Source: Pagrus major
Lineage: Eukaryota; Chordata; Actinopteri; Spariformes; Sparidae
Direction of reading: 5' to 3'
Assembly (NCBI RefSeq): GCF_040436345.1
Contig: NC_133238.1
Coordinates: 5,024,150-5,088,149, forward strand
Length of the DNA stretch: 64,000 nucleotides
The notes beneath the pieces are model-generated. The model worked only from the letters and a program-made list of their open reading frames with translations. It was not told the DNA's origin and searched no databases. Position 1 is the stretch's first letter. The number at the start of each line of letters is the position of its first letter. The position numbers and the translations under genes were made by a program. Positions 56,174 to 64,000 of the stretch are shown here, piece by piece.

Positions 56174-57000
56174 GACTTAGACTTAGACAGATTTTATTGT
56201 CATTCTGTGAGCAACAAATGAACAAAATTTTGTTTCAGAGGCTCAGCATAGAAATTAAAATGAAAGTATATCAAAAAATACCACAATAAGAAATAAATAT
56301 CAAAAACAGAAACATACTAAAAAGTGCAATTTACTGAAAGCAGTCTGATGATATGGGGGGAAAAAGCTGTTATAGAACCTTGTGGTCCTGCACTGAATGC
56401 TGCAGAACCTCTTTCCAGAGGCCAGCGCGGAAAACAGTCCATGGTGAGGGTGGGAGGAGTCTCTGATAATATTTCCAGCTCGGGACATGCAGCACTTGGG
56501 AGCAATGTCCTGAATGGAGGGGAGAGAAGTCCCAATGATCTTCTCCGCTGTCCTCCACATGGAAATGCAGCTGGTCAGGATGCTCTCTATGGTGCTCCTG
56601 TAGAATGTAGTGAGGATGGGCGGGGGCAGGAGGGCTCTCCTCATCCTTCGCAGGAAGTGCAGACGCTGCTGTGCCTTCTTGACCAGTGCCGCAGTGTTCA
56701 CAGACCAGGTGAGGTTGTCTGTGATGTGCACCCCCAGGAACTTGGTGCTGCTGACCACCTCCACAGCCGTGTTGTTGATGAGAAGTGGAACGTGGCTAGG
56801 CTGCTTCTTCCTGAAGTCGACAATGATCTCTTTGGTTTTGTCCACGTTCAGGATCAAGTTGTTTTTTCTACACCAGCCCACCAGCTGCTTGACCTCCTCC
56901 CTGTAAGCCAGGTCGTGGTCATCCCTGATGAGGCCCACAACTGTTGTGTCGTCCGCAAACTTTACAATGTGATTGGTGGTAGCCTTGTGGATTATTTATT
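56174..57000 (-). pseudogene. L2-type LINE, 3' end of reverse transcriptase
   Basis: The minus-strand frame begins near 57000 with IVKFADDTTVVGLIRD, the FADD polymerase box. It continues VGWCRKNNLILNVDKTKEII, STKFLGVHITDNLTW and PPPILTTFYRSTIESILTSC, stopping at 56300. The element's 3' end carries the direct repeat ACTTAGACTTAGACA (about 56177). It is 5'-truncated at about 57000, as usual for LINEs. Confidence 0.88.
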
Positions 57001-57019
57001 ATTATTTGTAGATAACAAC

Positions 57020-57050
57020 AATGATAATAATGATGATGATGATGATGATA
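57020..57050 (+). repeat. (ATG/GAT)n microsatellite
   Basis: Tandem ATGATAATAATGATGATGATGA run beside the 5' truncation point of the L2 remnant. Confidence 0.85.
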
Positions 57051-57204
57051 AATATTTCAATAACTATAATTACATAAATACACAACTCCAAAACAAAACA
57101 ATGGATGGGGGTTGGACGGAGGTACGCTACGGCAGGAGGCGCCAGCGCGACCGTCAACCCGGTTGGGACTGAGTGATTGAGGCTTCAAGTGGGAAGGACC
57201 GTAC

Positions 57205-57644
57205 ACCTCCCGTTAGTGATGGGAATTCCAGCTGTTTTAAGAGAGCCGGTTCTTATGACTCGGCTCACTATAATGAGCTGGCTCTTTCCCAAGTGGCTCC
57301 TCCAATTTTTTGTTGCTTAAATTAATTAATTTATTACAAAAAATTATGTATAAATTTAATTACTAATGTACAAATATTTCACCCATTCTTGAGAATTGGG
57401 ACAAATCATGTCCTACCAAAAAAACTTAAAATTATTAATCATCAACACACTAATTCCATTTATTTTTTGGTGAAAATGTCCTTTTAAAGGATTTATATAT
57501 ATGAAATAAATGATTTATAAAATGTATTGGTGTGCTTTTTTTTTTTTTTTAACTTCTAAACTTGCCATGCCAGAAAACACCGTTGTCCCAGACAGGAATT
57601 CACAACTTCAAACGATTAAAAAATGTGTTAAAAGTCTTCAAAAT
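57205..57644. mobile_element. hAT-terminus-like sequence interrupted by L1
   Basis: TAGTGATGGGAATTCCAGC with the following words GAGCCGGTTCTTATGACTCG resembles the ends of a common group of fish hAT elements. The other end was not found in the window. The stretch to 57644 is AT-rich and non-coding. The L1 copy B target site (57630-57644) lies in it. Confidence 0.45.
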
Positions 57645-57808
57645 TGGGGAGTCACGTGATGCAGGCAACAGAGATGGCAGCTTAGTCGGAGGCTCTGCAG
57701 TCGAGTAGTTTATTTTATTTAAATGAAGGGTTACACGTTGCTTTATTTTGACGTGTGAGTGACACATTTTACATTGGAGTATTTTGAAACTACATTCGTT
57801 GAGTTACG

Positions 57809-58695
57809 ATGCCTGGCCAGCAGCAAAAGCCCGCAACACGAAGCCAAGAGGCAGCTAGCAAACCCGGCGAAGCTAGTAACACAGCTAAAGCAGCTAACAC
57901 CGCGGCTATAAACAACTCGCCGTTGCCCTCCAAAACTCCCAGCGACAGAGCTACCCCCCCAACCAGATGGCTAAGGACATATCAAGCATCTATGCACTTT
58001 TAAAAGAAACCTCAGAGTCTCAAGAGCGCAAGCTTAATGCCATTCAGTCAGCAACTCGGGCTGTGGAGGCCAAGCTGTCTGACATTGCTACACGCCTGAA
58101 CAATGTTGAGTCTCGCATAGATTTCCTTGAAGACGCTCATCAGGCGCTAGAAACTAATCCTCCCGCCACTCAAACTGAGGTGGAAATCTTGCGACAGAAG
58201 CTGGACGACCTGGAAAATAGGAGCCGGCGGAACAATCTGCGCTTTGTTGGTTTCCTGCAGGGATGCGAGGGCCCGGACACACTCGCGTTTCTACGCAAAG
58301 TTATCCCACAGATGCTGAACATTGATTTTCAGGAGGACCTCAAAATTGACCATGCGCACCGGACCCTTGCCAGATGCAGACCTGACGGCCAGCCCCCTAG
58401 ACCGATCCTTGCTCGTTTCCTGAGATTCCAGGACAGGGAACGGATCGCTGAAGCTGCGTGGAAGATGGGAAAGGTGTACTGGGACAAGCATCACATCATG
58501 GTCTTTCCTGACTACTCCAAACTTGTCACCGAGAAACAGGCTGCTTTTAATCAATGCAAATGCCTGCTGCACGAGCGTCGGATCAAGTTCTCTGCGATGT
58601 CTCCAGCTGTGCTCTCCCTGAGGACGGTGGACGGTAGACGTGAGTTCACAGACCCCAAAAAAGCACTGGAATTCATTCGCTCTCTGCCCCCATGA
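57809..58695 (+). pseudogene. L1 copy B ORF1 protein
   Basis: ATG 57809 starts MPGQQQKPATRSQEAASKPG. The frame shifts near a run of C (about 57953) and continues to 58695. A coiled coil lies at about residues 60-130 of the joined frame (LSDIATRLNNVESRIDFLED). The RNA-recognition domain begins DLENRSRRNNLRFVGFLQ. The C-terminal domain has PRPILARFLRFQDRERI. The stop follows FIRSLPP. A single shift separates the two frames. Confidence 0.85.
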
Positions 58696-59553
58696 AAGCA
58701 TATTCATATTCTGCCCTTAAGTTACCTAGAACCATCCAGTTGAACTGTACACTTCTCTCATTTACACTGTTAAACACATCTGAATATGAAAGAGATATTT
58801 CATTTACTATTTTGGATGGAGGCATTATGGCTTTTATTATACCTATCATTTTTGGTTGTGCTCTGATTCAGATTGTTATTTGTCTATACTGTTGGCATTA
58901 GAGTTGCTATAGTAGGGGGAGCATATCTGTAATGTATGTCACTCCCTGAACTTACTGGTGTACCTTTTTTTTATTTTATTACTTACCCACTTATTATTTC
59001 ACCTGTTTTTGGGGTGGAGAAATACATTTGTTTTGTTTTGTCTTCTTCCGCTCCTGCCCACCATTTCCATTAGCACTATAGACCAACCCAGAGCTGATAA
59101 GGGCTTAATGGGGAGACATATGCTTCAGATAGACATTACTAGATGAGTGGAGAGATACTTAAAACTAACTTGTTCAAGTATTTTGGTTATATTTGACTGT
59201 TTATTGCTTATGACCCTTACACAGCTCTTGTACTGATGTAGCCCTTACTAATTTTTAGCTACATAATTATAGCTGCATGACTGCCCTCTTTGCGAGCTGT
59301 TAGACTGTTCAAAGTCACGGACCAATTTTTGTGTGTGTTAGGTTTGGTGCTTTTTGAGCACCTGCAGGTGACGGCAGTTCACGGTCACCATGTATCAGTA
59401 TGTATACACGTCTTTTTTTCCTGTCATATTGTTTTCTTTTTTTCCCAATTCTTTTCCTGCCCATGTACATGATGCTTGTTGCTCAGCGATGGTGGTTCCT
59501 AATGATAGGTTACATCCCCTACATGCATCGGTTGCTAGACCTACTCCAATCTA
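58696..59553 (+). other. L1 copy B inter-ORF spacer
   Basis: 858 bases, T-rich, with several short ATG frames but no recognised domain. Long spacers of this kind occur between the ORFs of fish Tx1-type L1 elements. Confidence 0.55.
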
Positions 59554-62500
59554 ATGATGCAGGCCGATAAAGGAAGGACCTTGAAACTAATGACATGGAA
59601 CGTGCAAGGTCTTAACCACCCTATCAAAAGGAAAAACGTCATAACATTTATTAAGCCGAAAAGATGTGATATAGCATTTCTGCAGGAGACTCACTTATTA
59701 ACTCAGGAATCTAGAAAGCTTTGCAGAGATTGGGTTGGTCATGTCTCCGCCTCGTGCTGGAATGGTCATAGCAGGGGGGTAGCAATTCTAGTCCACAAAC
59801 AAATGCAATTCAAATGTATTAGGGAAAGTATTGATGATGCTGGATGGGTTTTGTTACTTCTCGCTGAGATTCAGGGCCATAAAGTAATATTAGCTAATGT
59901 TTACACCCCTAATATTGATGATCCCACATTCTTTGGGCAGCTAAAGTGTAAACTCAAAGATATGGGAGACTACCCGATTTTGATGGGGAGTGACTTTAAT
60001 CAAGTTATGGATAACATATTGGATCGTAGCACCCCATCTCAGCGTCAATGCAAATCAGCCTCCATTATGCACAAAATGGGCGGTTATTAAACCCAACCAC
60101 AAGAGATTATACTTTCTGTTCCCCGCGTCACAATACATTTTCTAGAATCGATTATTTTTTTGTTTCTGGATTTGGTATCGCCTCCATAGTATCTAGCTCT
60201 ATCGGTAGCATTCTCCTCTCGGATCATGTTCCTGTGTTTCTTTGTGTAACCCCTTTTTGCAAGTCCCCCAGGTGGAGGCTCAATTCCAGCCTTTTGCTTG
60301 ACCTAAGTTTCAAAGAATCTTTAAGGACTCAAATTAATCTTTTTATAGAAACTAATTTGGCGTCAGCACCATCTGCTGGTGTTGAATGGGAAGCGTTCAA
60401 GGCCTTTATTAGAGGTCATGTAATACAACGTGCTTCTTTCAAAAAGAAATCTAACATAACAAAACAACTTGATTTGGAGAAGGAGATTTATGCCGCTGAA
60501 GCTGTATTTAAGCAAAATATGACTCCCTCAAATCTCACTAATCTGACCAGACTAAAATATGAACTTAACTCCATTCTGACTCAGAAGGCAGAGTTCTCTC
60601 TTTTCAGAGCTAGGCAAAAATACTTAGAAGAGGGCGACAAAGCAGGAAGATTGCTGGCTAGATTAAACAGAGAGAGGCTCAGATCACAATAGCAGCAATT
60701 AGGACAGAAGGTGGTGCTGTTATGCGTGATCCCAAAGAGATAAATAAGATATTCAGAGAGTTTTAGGCAACGCTTTACTCGTCAGAAACGCAAGTTGACC
60801 AGCAAGAGATGCATGCATTTCTGACCTCCCTCACTCTCCCCACCTTATCAGTGGACCAGGTAGATTTGCTTGACGCGCCAATCACTAGGGAGGAGATTGT
60901 GGATGTTATTAGAGGCCTTCCATCTAGCAAGGCGCCAGGCCTGGGCGGCTTCACAGCAGAATTTTTTAAGGTGTATGCTGAGGAACTCTCCCCTCTACTT
61001 CTGCAAATGTATAGTGAGGCACTGGATAAGGGCAGCCTACCCCCCACACTGTCTGAGACTGTAGAAGCTATAGACCAATCAGTTTGATTGGCTGTGACAG
61101 TAAAATTCTTGCTAAGATTCTAGCTGTAAGGTTAGATAAGGTGATAACCAACCTGATTCACCCCGACCAAGATGGCTTTATTTGCACTCAGAGCTCAGCT
61201 GATAATATTAGACGTTTGATTGACATCATGTGGACCTCTCAAAATGCGCCCTCCCTTGCTGCTGCCCTCTCTTTGGATGCTGAAAAGGCATTTGACAGGG
61301 TGGAGTAGCAATATTTGTTGTCCACCCTGGAAGCTTTTGGTTTTGGCAGGATATTTATTAGCAGGGTCAAATCTTCTATACACCAAGCCTAAGGCCTCAG
61401 TGACAACAAATAGCATAATCTCACAGTCCTTTGAGCTCCATAGAGCCTATTCGCAGAGACCCTGACTTTCCAGGTATCCAAGTAGGCAGTAGTAGTCATA
61501 AACTGATGCTTTACGCGGATGATGCCTTGGTCCTGATAACAGAGCCAGAACGCTCTCTCCCTGCTCTGTTCAAAACCATTCAACTGTTTTCTAAATTATC
61601 TGGATATAAAGTGAACTGGGTCAAATCAGAGGCTCTTCCTCCGACTCCCTACTGCCCCAAGACCTTATTCCAACCTGGTGATTTCACTTGGCCCCAATCA
61701 GGTATTGAATATTTAGGCATCCTTTTCCCCCCGTCGTTGAATGATTTGGTCCAGGTTAATTTTGAGCCCCTTCTGAACAAATTTAAGATTGATATAGAAC
61801 AGTGGTCTCCACTATTACTTTTACCTCTGGGGCAAGGTCAATGTAATAAAAATGAACTGCAACCCCAAATTTAATTACCTATTACAGGCACTACCAATGA
61901 AGATCCCCCCAAATATTTTAAGCAGTTTAATAGGCTGTGCAACAAATTCCTATGGAACAATAAGCGACCCAGATTAAACTTGAAAAAATTACCGAGGCCA
62001 GTAGATCAAGGTGGACTGGGGGTCCTGAATTTGCTTTTCTATCATTATGCATTCAGCCTGAGACACTTGGCGCACTGGGCGCTACCTCCTGAGAGAGCAC
62101 CCCCGTGATTTGGTCTAGAAAGCCCTTTGTGTAATCCACTCCCTCCTATGCATTATATCACCACTAAGATTTTATTAGAGGCACAGAGTCATCCTATTAT
62201 TTCACACTTACAGTGGGTATGGAAAAGAATGGCGTTTATATTCGATTTTGATGCAAACCTCCACACTGCAGCCTCCATATAGACCAACCCTAAACTCTGC
62301 ATAGGGAAATCACCTTTTCTCTGGAAGTCATGGGTCGACAGGGGAATCCTGGCCCTTGGAGACCTATATGCTGGGGATACACTCAAGTCCTTTTCTGATA
62401 TCAAGACACAATTCCACCTACCCCAGAATCAGTTTTCGAGGCACTTACAACTCAGACACCTGTTGCTGCACACATTCGGGTATCTTTCAACACCTCCCCC

Positions 62501-62640
62501 CACTGTTAGCTTCCTCACACAAATAATGAAAATTTTTGGTAGAGGTCATGAAGCTTCAGTGTATTACTTAATGGTTTTGGAATGCTGAAATGCTGCACTT
62601 AGCCAGACTGGCTGCACTGGAGGGCCTATCATACAGGCTA
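59554..62640 (+). pseudogene. L1 copy B ORF2, endonuclease and reverse transcriptase
   Basis: The endonuclease at 59554-60230 is nearly complete: LMTWNVQGLNHPIKRKN, IAFLQETHLL, ILMGSDFNQVMDN, then after a shift near 60085 SRIDYFFVSG and SILLSDHVPVFL. The RT at 60809-61874 has PSSKAPGLGGFTAEFFKVY, then a small deletion before YRPISLIGCD (shared reading with RPISL), LSLDAEKAFDRVE followed by a stop, a second gap where the RQGCPLSP motif should be, and LMLYADDALVLITE near 61505. The C-terminal third (to about 62640) is decayed by many stops. Confidence 0.88.
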
Positions 62641-62765
62641 ATGAACAGAGTGGAAGGCTTCAATTTGAAATGGGAACGATACTTGTCCAATATGAAAGAA
62701 CCTGTGTAGGAGATATGGTAGCCAATCTGAACACGGCATCTAGCATCGCTGAGCATGTTACACGT

Positions 62766-62817
62766 TATGATCTGTTATTATTCTTAGTGGGGGGACTAAG
62801 AATAATAACAGATCATA
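62766..62817. other. Perfect 22-bp hairpin in the L1 3' region
   Basis: The arms 62766-62787 (TATGATCTGTTATTATTCTTAG) pair perfectly with 62796-62817 around an 8-base loop rich in G. A tandem of GATCATATACA words follows (62811-62850). It lies in the non-coding 3' end of L1 copy B. Confidence 0.9.
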
Positions 62818-63120
62818 TACAGATCATATACAGATACATATACAGATCATCCCTTTTTAAAAAAAATTAATTAATTAATTAATTTTATTGTATTGCTGTT
62901 GTGCTGTCCTGTTTTATCCTTTGTTAGATTGCTCGTCTCGCTTTTTTTGGTTGTTTTTCTCCTTTTCCTGGAGTGCAAGCATTGTATAACATAGTTATTT
63001 GTTTACTTTCTGTATACAAGTCTCAACATTGTTTCGTAACCAACATTTTCCACATGTGTACTTGTAATGTGTGATATTCAAAAATCCCAATAAAATATTA
63101 ATCATAAAAGTCTTCAAAAT

Positions 63121-63520
63121 CTAAAAATAACAACACCTACTGATAACATAGATGTCAAATGTACTATTATAATCATCTTTGTTTAAAAATATATTTTTTG
63201 TTAAAAAATGTTGGCCCTGGTTGGTTTAAAAAGGTGTATTTTGATTAGCATTAAGAAAACTCTTAGCATCTTTCAAAAATAAAATGGCTACTTACTACAA
63301 CTATACTGTGAAGTGAAAAAAAGTGACATTTCGTCAACTCCGTAAGACGTCAACTCCGTCAGATATGGCATCTTATGGAGTTGACATCTATGCTGACGGA
63401 GGTGACATAACTCTCAGTTCTCTTTAATAATTCAATAATGTGTTTGAAATCAGTACTTTATTTTCAATTAAATTACGAACGAAGCATCCATCCGAATGTG
63501 TCATAAACTCTCCACAAACC
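63121..63520. other. Right flank of L1 with foldback
   Basis: Non-coding. GTCAACTCCGTAAG (63333) pairs with CTTATGGAGTTGAC (63372), and GTCAACTCCGTCAG (about 63349) pairs with CTGACGGAGGTGAC (63392), forming a double inverted repeat. It may be a terminus or the promoter side of the element encoding the ORF that follows. Confidence 0.45.
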
Positions 63521-64000
63521 ATGACTGAGAAGATGATTAGCGGAAGTGACTTGAGAAATCCCTCAATTAAGAGTACCCTTTTTTTCCACCATGCTTTGGT
63601 AAATGAGCTCTCCGCAAGCAAACACAAAACTCCACCCAGGAAACAAGCATTTACCTTATCAGGAAAAATTCTGAAAAAATATCGCATTTTCCACAAGATC
63701 CAACAGTTTGGAATATCTTGTAAATCTCTGAACAAAAAACAAACCAAGGCAAAAAAAGCAAGATACCTCCAGGTCATCACCAAAGACGTTCAAGACTTCT
63801 TCCACAACTCTGCCCGGATTACAACAGACGAACAAGGCACCATAACAAGGAACAACGTAAAGTGTCAGAGGATGATCTTGATGGACACCATGATAAACCT
63901 ACACAAGGAATTCACCACAAGCAACCCTACAGTAAAACTCAGCTACTCATCCTTTTGTGCATTAAGGCCCTTTCATACATGCCTATGTAAACTTCATGAG
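63521..64000 (+). CDS. Unrecognised open reading frame running off the window
   Basis: ATG at 63521 (context AAACCATGA) opens a frame with no stop to the window end, 160 codons. It starts MTEKMISGSDLRNPSIKST, then is basic (LKKYRIFHKIQQF, KKQTKAKKARYLQVITKDVQ), followed by RITTDEQGTITRNNVKCQRM and SYSSFCALRPFHTCL. I recall similar words (TRNKVK, ISYSLFCRLRPFW) in uncharacterised, repeated proteins of fish and other animals that are likely transposon-borne, but cannot name the family. It is cut by the window end, so stop and length are unknown. Confidence 0.55.
   Translation, partial: MTEKMISGSDLRNPSIKSTLFFHHALVNELSASKHKTPPRKQAFTLSGKILKKYRIFHKIQQFGISCKSLNKKQTKAKKARYLQVITKDVQDFFHNSARITTDEQGTITRNNVKCQRMILMDTMINLHKEFTTSNPTVKLSYSSFCALRPFHTCLCKLHE

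Larger units (their letters stand above)
57645..63105 (+). mobile_element. Tx1-type L1 retrotransposon, copy B, near full length
   Basis: Flanked by the perfect 15-base duplication AAAAGTCTTCAAAAT (57630-57644 and 63106-63120), which defines its ends exactly: 5461 bases. It starts TGGGGAGTCACGTGATGCAG and ends with AATAAAATATTAATCAT instead of a long A run. It has ORF1, an 0.86-kb inter-ORF spacer and ORF2 with endonuclease and reverse transcriptase. Both ORFs have been damaged by frameshifts and deletions. It entered a hAT-like sequence. Confidence 0.92.

Noticed and set aside
56324..57172. 282-codon plus-strand frame
   Set aside because: It is the antisense of the L2 reverse transcriptase, whose minus-strand motifs (FADD, FLGVHITD) are clear.

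Overview
The window looks like teleost fish genomic DNA from a very repeat-rich, gene-poor region. The evidence is the set of families present: TTF-finger and Tol2-like hATs, a CACTA-type (CMC) transposon, Pao/BEL, Gypsy with a tRNA-His primer site, Tx1-type L1, L2, a Penelope remnant and retroviral pol. I see no bacterial features, rRNA, confident tRNA or CRISPR array. Almost every long reading frame belongs to a transposable element, most are broken by stops or frameshifts, and many insertions are nested.

Layout, left to right. 1-5350 is dominated by a 3.4-kb A-rich minisatellite with higher-order duplications and one displaced block. 5352-8124 is a hAT element with a TTF zinc-finger exon, partly duplicated in tandem. 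8125-12941 is a decayed multi-exon Tol2-like hAT. 13549-15828 is an inverted-repeat-bounded insert inside a ZMYM1-like hAT (to about 18016, minus strand). 18326-29125 is a minus-strand Pao/BEL element whose reverse transcriptase is split by a 7.65-kb CACTA-type transposon (20704-28355) with a 2-bp target duplication. That transposon keeps only the C-terminal part of its transposase but carries an apparently intact eight-exon SAM-domain gene (22736-27602, predicted 523 aa). A further hAT (22930-24399) sits in intron 1 of this gene.

29126-31307 is unassigned. 31308-38594 is a minus-strand Gypsy element with both LTRs, primer site and polypurine tract. It and an L1 (38692-45600) both lie in an old endogenous retroviral integrase (38595-38681 plus 45601-46460). 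The L1 itself received a Charlie/GTF2IRD2-like hAT (43465-45286). 47851-50965 holds well-spliced exons, some resembling a Crypton-type tyrosine recombinase. 51060-53972 is a second Gypsy integrase split by another copy of the TTF-type hAT. Penelope and L2 remnants follow (54193-57000), then a nearly full-length L1 (57645-63105) with a perfect 15-bp target duplication. An open unrecognised reading frame (63521 to the window end) closes the window.

The most notable objects are the intact SAM-domain gene inside the CACTA-type element, the Crypton-like exon set, the inverted-repeat element with an unknown exon, and the open terminal ORF. Element borders were found by eye from target-site duplications. 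Protein calls rest on recalled family motifs, not on searches.
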